A stretch of 64,000 bases of DNA from Mycobacterium sp. BK086. Lineage in GTDB: Bacteria > Actinomycetota > Actinomycetes > Mycobacteriales > Mycobacteriaceae. The DNA lies in NCBI GenBank assembly GCA_004362315.1, contig SNWL01000005.1, positions 744,001 through 808,000 of the forward strand, read 5' to 3'. Below, piece by piece: positions 9,862 through 20,578 of this stretch. The stretch's first letter is position 1. The number at the start of each line of letters is the position of its first letter. The notes under the pieces were generated by a model. It saw nothing but the letters and a program-made list of their open reading frames with translations, was not told where the DNA came from and did not search any database. Position numbers and translations under genes: made by a program.

Positions 9862-10450
9862 CGCCGACGCCCGCCCTGGGCAGCATGGTCACGACCAGGC
9901 GCACCTGCAGCAGATACAGGACCGCCGACCACAGGTACATCCCGACACCCCAGAGCAGGAAGCCCCAGCCTGCGGCGCCGACCACCCGGCTCCACAGCGC
10001 GTCCCGCTGCCCCAGCAGCACCAGCGGGAAGCCCGACATCAGCGCGAACGTCGCCGCCTTGCCGATGTAGGTGACCGGAAGGGCGGTGATCCCGCGGCTA
10101 CGCACGATCGGCAGTGTCGCGGCCAGCACCAGGTCGCGGCCGATCAGCGTGATCACCAGCCACCACGGCACGACGCCGGCGAAGCCCAGGCCCAGCGGTA
10201 CGGCCAGCATGTAGACGCGGTCGACCAGCGGGTCGAGCAGCGCCCCCAGCCGCGACGACTGGTTGGCCACCAGCCGTGCGATCTTGCCGTCGGCCCAGTC
10301 GGAGAATCCGCTGAACATCAGGATCGCGACCGCCCAGCCATAGGCATGGGTGATCAGCAGCAGATACAGAAAGACCGGCAACAGGACGAGCCGGATCACA
10401 GACAAGACGTTCGGGATCGTCAGCACCCGATCGCGGGCCGGCTGCGTCAT
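9848..10450 (-). CDS. pgsA2: CDP-alcohol phosphatidyltransferase (PgsA2-like)
   Basis: A 200-residue polytopic membrane enzyme of phospholipid synthesis. The family motif DG(X2)AR(X8)G(X3)D(X3)D is complete in the stretch [20 protein letters not shown] then PLVD, at about residues 58-82. Five or six hydrophobic segments are present. The best start is ATG (MTQPARDRV); a TTG two codons earlier is possible. The stop overlaps the next gene. The position beside secA2 matches M. tuberculosis pgsA2 (Rv1822). Whether it makes phosphatidylglycerophosphate or cardiolipin cannot be decided from sequence alone. Confidence 0.88.
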   Translation of the reverse strand: MTQPARDRVLTIPNVLSVIRLVLLPVFLYLLLITHAYGWAVAILMFSGFSDWADGKIARLVANQSSRLGALLDPLVDRVYMLAVPLGLGFAGVVPWWLVITLIGRDLVLAATLPIVRSRGITALPVTYIGKAATFALMSGFPLVLLGQRDALWSRVVGAAGWGFLLWGVGMYLWSAVLYLLQVRLVVTMLPRAGVGDASR

Positions 10451-10459
10451 GGACAAAAC

Positions 10460-12793
10460 CTAACGGAAAACCCCGGGCAGACTCAGCGCGGACAACGTGT
10501 CGTCGTTGAGTGGGTTGTCGTGAACCATGTAGGTCCACGTCGAGGTCGGCCGGGCCAGTTTCGACAGATCCAGACCCTGCTCCTCTTCGAGGATGTTGGC
10601 CGTCTCGAACGTCTGCTGGGAGGCCTCGATCGCGTCGGCGGCCAGATTGGCAAACGCGTCCACAGCCATCCGGTGGAACTCGTCGAGCGGGTTCTGCCTG
10701 CCCAGGGCGCGCAGGTGGATGCTCTCCCGGATATCGGCCAGGTAGGCCAGGTGATCGGCCCAGCCGCGGTCGAGGTGGAAGAGCATGATCTGGCGGCAGA
10801 TGATCTCCAGCTGCTCGTCGCTGGAGTTCGCGGCCAGCTCCTCGTAGCGCTCCGGCGACAGATCCTTCAGCTCGTTGCGCGCGGCGGGAGTGGACAGCAG
10901 GGTGTTGCGCCGCTCGACGATGATCGCGCGCTGCTGGGCGATGAGCTGGTTGTAGCGCCAGGTGTTGGCGTGCACATCGAGCAGCCTGCCCTCGGCCACC
11001 CGCTGGGCGTGATCGAGCAGGGTGCCGGCCTTGGCGCTGATGATCTTGCCGGAATCGTCGGCCTCGGTGGGCAGCTTGCCCTCGTCGAGATGGGCGACGA
11101 CGACGTCGTCCTCCCAACTGGCGAAGAACACCGACGAACCCGGGTCGCCCTGGCGCCCGGCGCGACCGCGCAGCTGGTTGTCGAGGCGTTCGGTGCGGTG
11201 CCGTCCAGTGCCGATGACGTGCAGGCCACCGAGCTCGGCGACCTTATCGTGGTCGGTCTCCTCCGACCCGCCCAGCCGGATGTCGGTACCGCGACCGGCC
11301 ATCTGGGTGGACACGGTGACGGTGCCGAGCTTGCCGGCTTCGGCGATGACGGCGGCCTCTTCCTCGTCGTTCTTGGCGTTGAGCACCACGGCCGGAACGC
11401 CACGGCGGATCAGCCGCTCGTGCAGTTCCTCGGATTCGGCGACGTCATGGGTGCCGACCAGGATCGGCTGGCCGGTGGCGTGCACCTCGATGATGTGCTC
11501 CATGATCGCCTCGGTCTTGGCCGCGGCGGTGATGTAGACCCGGTCGGCGGCGTCCTCGCGGACGTTGGGCGCGTTCGACGGGATCGGCGAGACGCCGAGC
11601 TTGTAGAACTGGCGCAGCTGCTCACCGGCGGCCAACGCGGTACCGGTCATCCCGCACACCGTCGGGTAGCGGTTGATCAGCGCCTGCACGGTGATGGTGT
11701 CCAGGACCTCGCCGGTCTCGGTGGTCTCGATGCCCTCCTTGGCTTCGACGGCGGCCTGCAGGCCGTCGGGCCAGCGCTGTAGCGAGGCGATCCGGCCGCG
11801 GGAGGAGTTGATCAGCTGCACGGCGCCGTCACGGACGATGTAGTGCACGTCGCGCTGCAGCAGCACATGCGCGTGCAGGGCGACGTTCACCTCGGTCAGC
11901 GTGGTCGTGACGTGCTCTTCGGAGTACAGGTCGATGCCGCCGAGCGCGGCCTCGAGCTTCCTGGCGCCGTCCTCGGTGAGGTGGACGTTGCGGCTGTCGG
12001 AGTCGGTGTCGTAGTCGATCCCCGCCGCCAATTCGCCTACCAGACGGACGATTTCGACCTTCGGGGTTTCGCGGTGGGTGGTGCCGGCCAGCACCAGCGG
12101 CACCAGCGCCTCGTCGACGAGCACCGAGTCGGCCTCGTCGATCAGCGCCACATCGGGGTTGGGCGACACCAGGTCGGCGACGTCGGTGACCAACTGGTCG
12201 CGCAGCACGTCGAACCCGATTTCGTTGACCGAGGCGTAGGTGACGTCGCATTCGTAGGCGGCCCGGCGCTCGTCGGCCGTCGACTCGGCGGTGATCCAGC
12301 CGACCGTCAGGCCCATGGCCTCGATCAGCGGGGCCATCCACTCGGCATCGCGGCGGGCCAGGTAGTCGTTGATGGTGACGACGTGCACGTTGCGCCCGCC
12401 CAGTGCGTAACCGGCCGCGGCGATGGCGCCGGACAGGGTCTTGCCCTCGCCGGTGGCCATCTCGACGACGTCTCCGGCGAGCATGCGCAGCGCGCCGAGC
12501 AGCTGTACATCGAAAGGACGGAGCGCGGTCGTCCGTTCGGCGGCCTCGCGGGCGATCGCCAGAAATTGCGGAATGTCGGCGGCGGCGGCCAGGTCGCCCA
12601 GTTCCAGCAGCTTGGCGGCCTTCAGCAGCTGTTCGTCGTCGAGGCCCTTGGCCTTCTCGTCGAACTCGGCTGAGGCCGACACCTCGGCCATCGACTCGGC
12701 TTTGGTCTTCTCGGTGCTGGCACCCAGGAGACGCCAGAAGCCCCGGCTGATGCGGCCGGGTCCGGCAGCGCTGTTCTTACGATCTTTCGCCAC
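10460..12793 (-). CDS. secA2: Accessory preprotein translocase ATPase SecA2
   Basis: A 777-residue motor of the accessory mycobacterial Sec pathway, which exports a small set of proteins, some without signal peptides. The Walker A is GEGKT at residues 115-119, the DEAD-type box [16 protein letters not shown] is near residue 215, and the second motor domain contains [16 protein letters not shown] and [14 protein letters not shown]. It lacks the C-terminal zinc-binding tail of SecA1, as expected. It starts at GTG. Only 23 bases separate this start from the divergent monooxygenase start, so promoters must lie close to or within coding sequence. Confidence 0.97.
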   Translation of the reverse strand: MAKDRKNSAAGPGRISRGFWRLLGASTEKTKAESMAEVSASAEFDEKAKGLDDEQLLKAAKLLELGDLAAAADIPQFLAIAREAAERTTALRPFDVQLLGALRMLAGDVVEMATGEGKTLSGAIAAAGYALGGRNVHVVTINDYLARRDAEWMAPLIEAMGLTVGWITAESTADERRAAYECDVTYASVNEIGFDVLRDQLVTDVADLVSPNPDVALIDEADSVLVDEALVPLVLAGTTHRETPKVEIVRLVGELAAGIDYDTDSDSRNVHLTEDGARKLEAALGGIDLYSEEHVTTTLTEVNVALHAHVLLQRDVHYIVRDGAVQLINSSRGRIASLQRWPDGLQAAVEAKEGIETTETGEVLDTITVQALINRYPTVCGMTGTALAAGEQLRQFYKLGVSPIPSNAPNVREDAADRVYITAAAKTEAIMEHIIEVHATGQPILVGTHDVAESEELHERLIRRGVPAVVLNAKNDEEEAAVIAEAGKLGTVTVSTQMAGRGTDIRLGGSEETDHDKVAELGGLHVIGTGRHRTERLDNQLRGRAGRQGDPGSSVFFASWEDDVVVAHLDEGKLPTEADDSGKIISAKAGTLLDHAQRVAEGRLLDVHANTWRYNQLIAQQRAIIVERRNTLLSTPAARNELKDLSPERYEELAANSSDEQLEIICRQIMLFHLDRGWADHLAYLADIRESIHLRALGRQNPLDEFHRMAVDAFANLAADAIEASQQTFETANILEEEQGLDLSKLARPTSTWTYMVHDNPLNDDTLSALSLPGVFR

Positions 12794-12816
12794 GTGACAA
12801 CGGTACCGTCGGCGGC

Positions 12817-14376
12817 GTGACGGATGTCGACGTACTCATCGCCGGCGCGGGACCCATCGGACTGACCGCCGCGCTGGAGCTCACCAGGCACGGTGTGCAC
12901 TGCCGGATCGTCGATCCGGTGATCGACCCGCCGCAGTACGCGAAAGCCGTTGGCGTGCAACCCCGGACCCTCGAAATTTTCGAAGGGATGGGACTGCTGC
13001 ACCGTTTCCTCGACGCCGCGATTCCGCTTTGCGGCCAGTTCGTCTACGTCAACGGCGCGCGGGTCGGCGAGCTCGCCATGGCGGTCCCGCCCGACGTCCC
13101 GTTCGGCTTCGTCGGCCTGCCGCAGTACGCCACCGAGCGCATCCTGCGCGAGGAACTGGCTGACCTCGGGGTGCAGGTCGAACGTGGGGTGCGCCTGGAG
13201 ACCTTCGAGCAGGATGCCGACGGGGTGACGGCCACGCTGAGCACCGAGGTGATTCGCGCCCGTTACCTGATCGGCGCCGACGGCGCGCACAGCACGGTGC
13301 GCAAGACGCTGGGCCTGGCCTTCGACGGTGGCGCGTTCGCCGAGCAGTACATGCTCGGCGATGTCCAGGTCGACTGGTCGGTACCGCGCGGCTATGTGGT
13401 GCGCAGCATGCATCAGATCGACGGGGTCACCGACGACATCCTGGTGGCCATTCCGCTGCCCGACCGGGGCCGCTACCGGATGGTCATGCTGGTGCCCGAG
13501 GGGCTCGACGCCGACGCGAAACCCGAACTGCACCACATCCAGGCGGTGCTGGACCGGCTGTCACCGGAGCCGACCACTGCCCGGAATCTGCGCTGGTCGT
13601 CGGTGTTCGGCATCAGCCACCGCATCGTCGACAGCTACGGCACCGGCCGGGTGTTCGTCGCCGACGACGCCGCGCACATTCACCCGCCGACGGGCGCGCA
13701 GGGCATGAACACCGGGATCCAGGACGCCCACAACCTGGCCTGGAAGCTGGCGCTGGTGCTGCAGGGCGTCGCGGCGGACGGCCTGGTGGCCAGTTACGAC
13801 GCCGAGCGCAGGCCGGTCGGCGAAGAGGTGGTCGGCCGGACCGTGCGGCACGCCCAGCAGGGCATCGGCGCCGGCGAGACCGACCTCGACCACGTCCTGC
13901 GCCGGGAAGCTCAGCTGCTGATCGACTACGGCGACAGCCCGATCGTCGGGGCGTCAGGCGACACCGGGTTGCGGGCGGGCCTGCGCGCCCCGGATGCGAC
14001 CGGGTTGGCTCGCGCGGCAGTCACCGCGCCGGTCCGGCTGTTCAGCGTGCTGGACCGCCGCCGGCATACCACGCTGCTGTACGCCGGTGCCGAGACGACG
14101 GCGGCCGACGTGGCACGGCTCGAAGAGGTGGCGGCGGCCGCGGTCGAGGCCGCACACGGTCAGATGGACGTCTACCTGGTGGCCGATCCGGACGCCGACG
14201 TCGCCGACACCGTGCTGCCCCTGCTGCGGGATGCAGCCGGTGAGTTCGCGGCGAGGTACGCCCCCGGGCCGTCGGCTGTGTTCGTCATCAGGCCCGACGG
14301 TTATCTTTGCTTGGCCGACCGCGACTCGCCCACGGCGGCGAACGTGACGGCGCAGCTGAAGCTCACATTTCGCTAG
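12817..14376 (+). CDS. FAD-dependent aromatic monooxygenase (PheA/TfdB/MhpA type)
   Basis: A 519-residue class A flavoprotein hydroxylase. The FAD dinucleotide motif is IAGAGPIGL at residues 8-16, the DG motif is [16 protein letters not shown] near residue 155, and the GD-type motif [19 protein letters not shown] is near residue 285, with Asp-Asp in place of Gly-Asp. A thioredoxin-like C-terminal domain occupies roughly 400-519. Family members hydroxylate phenols or aromatic acids with NAD(P)H and O2; some tailor polyketides. The neighbours give no pathway clue. The start is GTG. Confidence 0.88.
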   Translation: MTDVDVLIAGAGPIGLTAALELTRHGVHCRIVDPVIDPPQYAKAVGVQPRTLEIFEGMGLLHRFLDAAIPLCGQFVYVNGARVGELAMAVPPDVPFGFVGLPQYATERILREELADLGVQVERGVRLETFEQDADGVTATLSTEVIRARYLIGADGAHSTVRKTLGLAFDGGAFAEQYMLGDVQVDWSVPRGYVVRSMHQIDGVTDDILVAIPLPDRGRYRMVMLVPEGLDADAKPELHHIQAVLDRLSPEPTTARNLRWSSVFGISHRIVDSYGTGRVFVADDAAHIHPPTGAQGMNTGIQDAHNLAWKLALVLQGVAADGLVASYDAERRPVGEEVVGRTVRHAQQGIGAGETDLDHVLRREAQLLIDYGDSPIVGASGDTGLRAGLRAPDATGLARAAVTAPVRLFSVLDRRRHTTLLYAGAETTAADVARLEEVAAAAVEAAHGQMDVYLVADPDADVADTVLPLLRDAAGEFAARYAPGPSAVFVIRPDGYLCLADRDSPTAANVTAQLKLTFR

Positions 14377-14455
14377 CCATCTCGGGCGGACCCGCGCGTT
14401 CGCCTGGATGCAAGGGTAGGTTCGCCGGGAAAGCCGCCGCAGGAGGAGTAACGCG

Positions 14456-16369
14456 TTGGAGAAGTTCACCCCGTCTAAGGACTGGGGGCACGAGCTCGTC
14501 CCGTCCCTGATCTGGATTTCCGAAGCGTGGGCGATCAGCGCTGTTCTGAGCGTCGCGGTGCTGGTGCTGCTGGCGCGCTACACCGTGTGGGGGCGGCAGT
14601 ACTGGCGGATCACCGGCGATTACTTCAAGGGCCGCGAGAGCATCCGGGTCTGGATCTGGCTCGCGCTGTTGTTGCTGTCGACGATCATCTCGGTGCGCCT
14701 CGACGTGCTACTCAGCTTCTACAGCAACGACCTGTACACGTCGCTGCAGGTCGCCTTCCAGGGCGGCGCCGCAGGCAACGCGGAAGTTCGCGATTCCGGT
14801 ATCCACGGCTTCTGGACCGCGCTGATCCTGTTCGGCATCCTGGCCACCATTTACATCGGCCGGGTGATGCTCGACATCTACTTCATGCAGCGGTTCATCA
14901 TCCGCTGGCGCGTGTGGCTCACCGACCGGTTGACCTGTGACTGGCTCGATGATCACGCCTACTACCGCACCCGATTCACCGACACCGACATCGACAACCC
15001 CGACCAACGCATCCAGCAGGACATCGACATCTTCACCGCCGGGGTCGGCGCGTCGCCGAACACCCCGATGATCGGCAGCTCCAGCACTCTCGTCTTCGGG
15101 GCCATCAACTCGTTGGTGACGGTCGTTTCGTTCGCGCTGATCCTATGGAATCTGTCCGGCCCGCTGACCTTCGCCGGCATTACCCTCGGCCACGCGCTGT
15201 TCTGGGTGGTGCTGTTCTATGTGATCTTCGCGACGATCATCGCGTTCTGGATCGGCCACCCGCTGATCAAGCTGAGCTTCCGCAACGAGCTCACCAACGC
15301 GGTCTTCCGGTATGCGCTGGTCCGGCTGCGTGATTCCGCCGAGGCCGTCGGCTTCTATCGCGGCGAGAACGTCGAGCGCGGTCTGCTGCGCACCAAGTTC
15401 GCCCAGATCATCGCCAACTATCGCCGGTATGTGAATCGCACAATCGCGCTGACCGGGTGGAACCTCTCGATGAGCCAGATCATCAACCCGCTCCCGCTGG
15501 TGATCCAGGCGCCCCGCCTCTTCGCCGGCCAGATCGACCTCGGCGACGTCACGCAGTCGTCGAGCGCGTTCGGCTCCATCCACGACTCACTGTCGTTCTT
15601 CCGTAATGCCTACGACTCGTTCGCCTCCTACCGGGCGGCCATCATCCGTCTGCACGGACTGGTCGACACCAATGCCGAGGCGCGCGAACTGCCCAAGCTG
15701 AGCGTCGTGCCCAGCCCGGACGGTGCGGTGGAGCTGCGCCAGGTGGAGGTCCGCACGCCCAGCGGGGAGCAGTTGGTCGACGCGATCGACCTCCGGTTGG
15801 AACCGGGCGAGACGCTGGTGATCACCGGATCGTCCGGTGCTGGTAAGACCACGCTGCTGCGCAGCCTGGCCCAGATGTGGCCGTACACCTCCGGTGCGCT
15901 GTGTCGCCCCGACGACGACGAGACGATGTTCCTGTCGCAGATGCCCTATGTGCCCCTTGGTGATCTGCGCACGGTGGTCTCGTACCCGGCGGCCTCCGGT
16001 GAGATCACCGATGGTCAGCTGCAACACGCCCTGAACAGTGTGGCGCTGTCGCACTTGATGATTCGGCTCGATGAGGTCCAGGACTGGGCCAAGGTGCTGT
16101 CCCCGGGTGAGCAGCAGCGCATCGCGTTCGCCCGTGTGCTGCTGACCCGGCCCAAGGCAGTCTTCCTCGACGAGGCCACCTCGGCTCTCGACGAGGGCCT
16201 GGAGTTCGCCCTGTACGACATGGTCCGCACCGTGCTGCCGGACACCATCCTGGTCAGCGTCAGCCACCGCACCACCGTCGAGCAGCACCACGCCAAGCAC
16301 CTGCAGCTGCTCGGTGGCGGCGAATGGCGGCTCGGCGAGGTCGACGGCAAGGAAACCATCAAGCTGTAG
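14456..16369 (+). CDS. BacA/SbmA-type ABC transporter (Rv1819c-like, cobalamin/peptide uptake)
   Basis: A 637-residue half-transporter with an SbmA_BacA membrane domain (about six TM helices, residues 20-390) fused to an ATPase. Walker A is GSSGAGKTT near residue 458, the signature is LSPGEQQR near 550, and Walker B is [15 protein letters not shown] near 570. M. tuberculosis Rv1819c of the same architecture imports vitamin B12 and hydrophilic peptides. The start is an unusual TTG, supported by the strong ribosome site AGGAGGAG eight bases upstream. It stands alone between the monooxygenase and a small ORF. Confidence 0.9.
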   Translation: MEKFTPSKDWGHELVPSLIWISEAWAISAVLSVAVLVLLARYTVWGRQYWRITGDYFKGRESIRVWIWLALLLLSTIISVRLDVLLSFYSNDLYTSLQVAFQGGAAGNAEVRDSGIHGFWTALILFGILATIYIGRVMLDIYFMQRFIIRWRVWLTDRLTCDWLDDHAYYRTRFTDTDIDNPDQRIQQDIDIFTAGVGASPNTPMIGSSSTLVFGAINSLVTVVSFALILWNLSGPLTFAGITLGHALFWVVLFYVIFATIIAFWIGHPLIKLSFRNELTNAVFRYALVRLRDSAEAVGFYRGENVERGLLRTKFAQIIANYRRYVNRTIALTGWNLSMSQIINPLPLVIQAPRLFAGQIDLGDVTQSSSAFGSIHDSLSFFRNAYDSFASYRAAIIRLHGLVDTNAEARELPKLSVVPSPDGAVELRQVEVRTPSGEQLVDAIDLRLEPGETLVITGSSGAGKTTLLRSLAQMWPYTSGALCRPDDDETMFLSQMPYVPLGDLRTVVSYPAASGEITDGQLQHALNSVALSHLMIRLDEVQDWAKVLSPGEQQRIAFARVLLTRPKAVFLDEATSALDEGLEFALYDMVRTVLPDTILVSVSHRTTVEQHHAKHLQLLGGGEWRLGEVDGKETIKL

Positions 16370-16464
16370 TGCGGTGGTAGCGCCCGTCGTCCTCCCTTGG
16401 TCGTAGATCAAGATCATTCCTCGGCACGATGTGCTTGGGGCGCAATGTTTTTAGCGTTGGGTGC

Positions 16465-16686
16465 ATGACATTTGCACACGCTCGAAGCGTCACCGCCGGC
16501 GCGGTGCCAGTCGTGGCGCCCCGCACGGTATTTCGTCGCCGCCCCGTTGAGCTGGTCAGGAGCTGGGCCGCTGCCGTTCGCGCGGCCATGGCACCTGATG
16601 AGGGTCGGCGCAGACCGCCATATCCCGCGTTGCGTACCGAATTCATGGAAGACGCGGCGATGAAGCGGGAGATGCACCGCCTCTAG
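16465..16686 (+). CDS. Possible small basic protein (73 aa)
   Basis: This ORF lies in an otherwise gene-free 390-base gap between the ABC transporter and the histidine kinase. From the ATG at 16465 it encodes 73 residues rich in Arg and Ala, with a helical middle (PVELVRSWAAAVRAAM) and an acidic-basic end (EFMEDAAMKREMHRL). There is no signal peptide, TM helix or recognised domain, and no clear ribosome site. An ATG 36 bases earlier is also in frame. It has the look of a short mycobacterial hypothetical, but could be noncoding. Confidence 0.4.
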   Translation: MTFAHARSVTAGAVPVVAPRTVFRRRPVELVRSWAAAVRAAMAPDEGRRRPPYPALRTEFMEDAAMKREMHRL

Positions 16687-16759
16687 TGGTGCGTGTACTA
16701 CCAGCGGAGTACATCCCGCGGGCGATGTGGCCAGCGGGTGGCCCGCCTAGGCTTGTCCC

Positions 16760-17941
16760 ATGCTGGTTGCGGTGAGGCGACAGTTCCGGGAGTGGGCCAG
16801 GAGCCGAGAGCCGATGATCCCGGCGGGCTTCAGTTGGACGTTCGTCGTCATCATCGACGTGACCATGGTGGCGATCGGGCTTGTCGCGACGCTGCAACGG
16901 CCGATGTCCGATTGGCCGGTGGCACTGGCGGCAATCGTCGTCGCGTTCATGCCCTGGGTGCTGTTCTTCGTCTTCAACGTCTGCAAGTACGAGGGGCCAG
17001 CGCTGTGGGCCGCATGGATGGCCGGTACGGCGGTCCTGCTCTTCGCCACCTCCACACCGGTGCGCGGTGATTTCGCACCGCTGCTGCTCACCCTGACCGT
17101 CGGCGTCGTCGGCGCCATCACCTCGAAGCTGGGCGGCTTCCTCGCGGCCGCATCGGCTGCGGCGCTGTTGATCGGCGCGGCAGCGGCGCATCGGCTGGAG
17201 ACTCCCGAGCTGTATCTGGCGTTCCTGGGTATCGGCTGGCTCGTCGGCTACCTGATCCACGTTCAGCGCCAGCTGCTCATCGAACAGCAACGGACCCAGG
17301 CCGAATTGGCCGCGCACGCCGCAGCTGACGAACGCCGCCGGATCGCCCGTGAAATCCACGACGTCATCGCGCATTCCCTGAGCATCACGCTGCTGCATCT
17401 GACCGGTGCCCGGCACGCGCTCGAGCACGGCGGCGCCGACGCTGCCGCGGTCGACGCGCTGCGACAGGCCGAGGAACTCGGACGCCAGGCGATGTCGGAT
17501 GTGCGCCGCACGGTCGGGCTGCTGGACGCGGGCAACGAGTCCCTGGCCCCGGAACCCGGCGTCGAGGACATCGCCGGCCTCACCGACGATTTCATCCGAG
17601 CCGGGCTCAACCTGACCGCCGAGATCCGCGGGTCCTACCAGAACGTCTCTCCCGCTGCGGGATTGGCGCTCTACCGCATCGCCCAGGAATCGCTGACCAA
17701 CATCGCCAAGCACGCACCGGCGTCATCGTCGAGCCTGGCTCTGGTGATCTCCGCGCACGAGGCGACGTTGAGTGTTGTCAACGACGCGGACGGCGCGGGC
17801 GTTGTCCCCAGGACCGCACGGGGGCGAGGACTCAACGGGATGGAACAACGGATCGAGATCTTCGGCGGCACCGTCCATGCCGGCCCGCGCGGCGACGGCT
17901 GGTCGGTGCGAGCGCAACTGCCGCTGGACACGGCGCGATGA
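16760..17941 (+). CDS. Sensor histidine kinase (NarL-type partner, HisKA_3)
   Basis: A 393-residue membrane sensor. The N-terminal 180 residues contain four or five TM helices and no large extracellular domain, so it probably senses a membrane or intramembrane signal. The dimerisation/phospho-acceptor box is RRIAREIHDVIAHSLSITLLH with the His near residue 199. The ATPase domain has LYRIAQESLTNIAKHA (N box) and GRGLNGMEQRIEIFGG (G box). Its stop overlaps the response-regulator start by four bases (ATGA), so the two form an operon. Confidence 0.92.
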   Translation: MLVAVRRQFREWARSREPMIPAGFSWTFVVIIDVTMVAIGLVATLQRPMSDWPVALAAIVVAFMPWVLFFVFNVCKYEGPALWAAWMAGTAVLLFATSTPVRGDFAPLLLTLTVGVVGAITSKLGGFLAAASAAALLIGAAAAHRLETPELYLAFLGIGWLVGYLIHVQRQLLIEQQRTQAELAAHAAADERRRIAREIHDVIAHSLSITLLHLTGARHALEHGGADAAAVDALRQAEELGRQAMSDVRRTVGLLDAGNESLAPEPGVEDIAGLTDDFIRAGLNLTAEIRGSYQNVSPAAGLALYRIAQESLTNIAKHAPASSSSLALVISAHEATLSVVNDADGAGVVPRTARGRGLNGMEQRIEIFGGTVHAGPRGDGWSVRAQLPLDTAR

Positions 17942-18600
17942 GCGACGAGGACGTTGTGACCGCGCTGATCGTCGACGATCAGGAGCTGGTGCGATCAGGC
18001 CTCGCCCTGATCCTGCAGCGCCAGCACGGTGTCATGGTGGTCGGTGAATGCACCGACGGTGACGAGGTCGACGACGCCGTGGGCCGGCTTCGGCCCGACG
18101 TCGTCATCATGGACCTCCGGATGAAACGCATGGACGGTATCGAGGCGACCCGGCGCCTGTCTGAGGCCGGTGGGCCCGCGGTGCTGGCCCTGACGACCTT
18201 CAACGACGACGAACTGCTGTCGGGCGTATTGCGTGCGGGCGCAGCCGGTTTCGTGCTGAAGGATTCCCCTGCCGAGGAGCTCATCCGCGCGGTTCGCGCG
18301 GTCGCCGCCGGCCATGGCTATCTCGACCCCGCGGTGACGGGGCGCATCCTGAGCGCCTATCGAAATACCGCGCAGCCGGCCCGGCCCAGCCCCGCGCTCG
18401 ACGGCGTCACGCCCCGTGAGCTCGACGTGCTGACGTTGATCGCGCGTGGCCGGACCAACGGCGAAATCGCTCATGAGCTAGGCATTTCCGCCCTGACCGT
18501 GAAAACACACATCGGGCGGATCTTCACCAAACTCGGCCTGCGCGACCGCGCTTCGGCGATCGTCTTCGCCTACGACAACCGCATCGTGAGCTCGCCCTAG
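17938..18600 (+). CDS. NarL/LuxR-family response regulator
   Basis: A 220-residue regulator. The receiver domain spans residues 1-125 with the acidic pair VDDQE, the phospho-acceptor Asp in VVIMDLRM near residue 58, and the conserved Lys in FVLKDSPAEEL. The LuxR-type helix-turn-helix is at about 155-215 (LTPRELDVLTLIARGRTN-like segment, then ISALTVKTHIGRIFTKLGL). It is paired with the overlapping histidine kinase. The target is not visible; autoregulation or the neighbouring flavoprotein are possibilities. The stop shares CTAG with the convergent flavoprotein gene. Confidence 0.93.
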   Translation: MSDEDVVTALIVDDQELVRSGLALILQRQHGVMVVGECTDGDEVDDAVGRLRPDVVIMDLRMKRMDGIEATRRLSEAGGPAVLALTTFNDDELLSGVLRAGAAGFVLKDSPAEELIRAVRAVAAGHGYLDPAVTGRILSAYRNTAQPARPSPALDGVTPRELDVLTLIARGRTNGEIAHELGISALTVKTHIGRIFTKLGLRDRASAIVFAYDNRIVSSP

Positions 18601-20057
18601 ACCTTCGCGGTGGCCGCGGCGTGCGTGCCGGCGCGGCGCCCGAAGAACGAGCCCTCCCCCAGCTGCGTGCCGCTGGCGTAGCCCTTGCCGTCCTGGGCGA
18701 TGTTGGATGCACACGCCCCGGCCGCGTACAGGCCGTGGATCACGCTTCCGTCGGCCCGCAGCACCTCGCCGTTGACATCGGTGGCCAGGCCGCCGACGGT
18801 GAACCCGGAGTACATCGCCTTGCCCAACGTCAGGTCGAAGGCGCCCCACGGCCCCTTGTCTTGCGGCGCAAGGAATTCCGGCTGCTTGTGGAACTCGGGG
18901 TCCTCGCCCTTGGCGGCATGCTCGTTGTAGTTGTTCAACGTCTCGACGAGGTTGCCGGTCGGGATCCCGAGTGCGGCCTCCATCTCCTCGACGGTCTCCC
19001 AGCCGTCGATGAAGGTGATCAGCGGGATCTCCGGGCGCTGCATGTGCGACTCGTCGACGATCAGGTACGCCGCGCTGTCGGGCTGGTCCATCACGTAACC
19101 CGACGTGCGCGAGTGGTAGCCGTCCTCGGTGACGAATCGCTTGCCGAACTTGTTGACGATGATGCCGGTCAGCAGGATTGACGGCGGGTAGACCGGCGCG
19201 GTGATGAACACCTGGTCCATGTGCTTGGTGGCACCGCCCACCGACTCACCGAGACGGATGCCCAGCCCGTCGTCGTAGGTGTTGCCGAGCACGAACGGCT
19301 TCTCGGCGAGTTTCGGGGTGAACTTGGCCACCATCTCGGGATTCATCACGAACCCGCCCGCGGCGATCACCACCGACTTGGCCTTGATCGACCCGGTTTC
19401 GTTGAAACGCTTCCAGGCCACGCCGACGACGCTGTCGTTGTCGACGACGAGATTTGTTGCGCCCGTTTCGTAGCGGATCTGCACGCCAAGTTCGGCGGCC
19501 CGCTTGAGAAGCAAATCGATGACCATCGCCGCGCCCTGGGTGTCACCGGGGACGGGGACCTTGTGCCCGCGCGGAGCCGGCACCGCCATGTTCTTGTACG
19601 GCCACACCTTCTCGTTGCCGGTGAACATCAGGCCCTCGGTATTGGGCTGAATCACCGCCTTTTCCGGGTAGTAGGAGCGCTCGAAGGCCACTCCCAACTC
19701 CTCGAGCCAGTTGAAGTGCTCGACACTGCCCTCGCAGTAGGCCCGGATCTTGTCGAGCTCGGGTTCGCGGGACACCGCGACGAGGTACTTGTACATCTCC
19801 TCGACGCTGTCGCTGTGCCCGGTCGCCTGCTGCACGGCGGTGCCGCCGCCGAGGTAGAAGTGACCCCCGGCCATCGACGTGGTGCCGCCGGCCACGGCGG
19901 CGCGCTCGAGCACCAGAACCCGGGCGCCCGCCGCCGCGGCGCTCACAGCCGCGCAGCCGCCGCCAATGCCGAAACCGATCACGACGACGTCGACGTCGTC
20001 GGACCACTCGGCCACCTCGGCGGCGTCGACGGTCGCGGGGATGTCCAGGCCACTCAT
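18597..20057 (-). CDS. FAD-binding dehydrogenase, KstD/fumarate-reductase-like (Rv1817-like)
   Basis: A 486-residue flavoprotein of the FRD/SDH-flavoprotein and 3-ketosteroid delta1-dehydrogenase superfamily. It has an N-terminal Rossmann motif (VVVIGFGIGGGCAAVSAAAAG) at about 24-45, the GGTTSMAGGHFYLGGG segment, and a C-terminal FAD-binding GLYAAGACASNIAQDGKGYASGTQL. Family members oxidise ring ketones, including steroids. ATG with AGGAGC upstream. It overlaps the VOC gene by four bases (ATGA). Rv1817 is the likely counterpart; its substrate is unknown to me. Confidence 0.88.
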   Translation of the reverse strand: MSGLDIPATVDAAEVAEWSDDVDVVVIGFGIGGGCAAVSAAAAGARVLVLERAAVAGGTTSMAGGHFYLGGGTAVQQATGHSDSVEEMYKYLVAVSREPELDKIRAYCEGSVEHFNWLEELGVAFERSYYPEKAVIQPNTEGLMFTGNEKVWPYKNMAVPAPRGHKVPVPGDTQGAAMVIDLLLKRAAELGVQIRYETGATNLVVDNDSVVGVAWKRFNETGSIKAKSVVIAAGGFVMNPEMVAKFTPKLAEKPFVLGNTYDDGLGIRLGESVGGATKHMDQVFITAPVYPPSILLTGIIVNKFGKRFVTEDGYHSRTSGYVMDQPDSAAYLIVDESHMQRPEIPLITFIDGWETVEEMEAALGIPTGNLVETLNNYNEHAAKGEDPEFHKQPEFLAPQDKGPWGAFDLTLGKAMYSGFTVGGLATDVNGEVLRADGSVIHGLYAAGACASNIAQDGKGYASGTQLGEGSFFGRRAGTHAAATAKV

Positions 20058-20533
20058 TGCTGCTCCTGTTTCACATAGTCGAAGAACGTGCGGATGTCGT
20101 CGGGGATGTAGGCGATCTCGAGGTAGGGCACTCCGGCCGCGGGGGCGGACACGTACGCGAACTGCATGCCGCCGGGCATCTCTCCGCGCGCGGCGACCTC
20201 GGCGCCGGCCAGCGCGGCTTCGAACGCGTCGGGGTCGGCGGCCTCCACGCAGATGTGGTGCAGGCCGGGGCCGCTTTGGGTCAGAAACTCGGTGTAGATG
20301 CTCTCACCGCTGGTCGGGGCGATGAGCTCCAGCTGGGTGTCGCCGGCGTAGCTCAGCGAGATGTCGGCGTGGTAGTCGGCGGGTGCGCCCCGGTGCACAC
20401 AGGTGTCGGGTCCGAAGTGCACATCGGGCATCCGAATCCATTTCCTGGCCCCGAGCAGCGCCGTCAACGTCGCTTCGGTGGCGTCCAGGTCGTGGGTCAC
20501 CCACGCAATCTGGACAGGTGTCTGGCTGGTCAT
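20054..20533 (-). CDS. VOC superfamily (glyoxalase-like) protein
   Basis: A 159-residue protein of the vicinal oxygen chelate fold. Two beta-alpha-beta-beta-beta modules are visible. Candidate metal ligands are His in IAWVTHDLDA (first module), His in GLHHICVEAADPDAFEAAL (second module), and Glu in PYLEIAYIP at the end. It precedes and overlaps the flavoprotein gene, so the two probably act in one pathway. Known members isomerise, cleave or bind small molecules; the reaction here is not predictable. It is followed upstream by the TetR gene, 45 nt away. Confidence 0.85.
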   Translation of the reverse strand: MTSQTPVQIAWVTHDLDATEATLTALLGARKWIRMPDVHFGPDTCVHRGAPADYHADISLSYAGDTQLELIAPTSGESIYTEFLTQSGPGLHHICVEAADPDAFEAALAGAEVAARGEMPGGMQFAYVSAPAAGVPYLEIAYIPDDIRTFFDYVKQEQQ

Positions 20534-20578
20534 CGGTTTGAGGATATCCCCGGCCCGCCGGTGTGGCTAGAACGTGTT

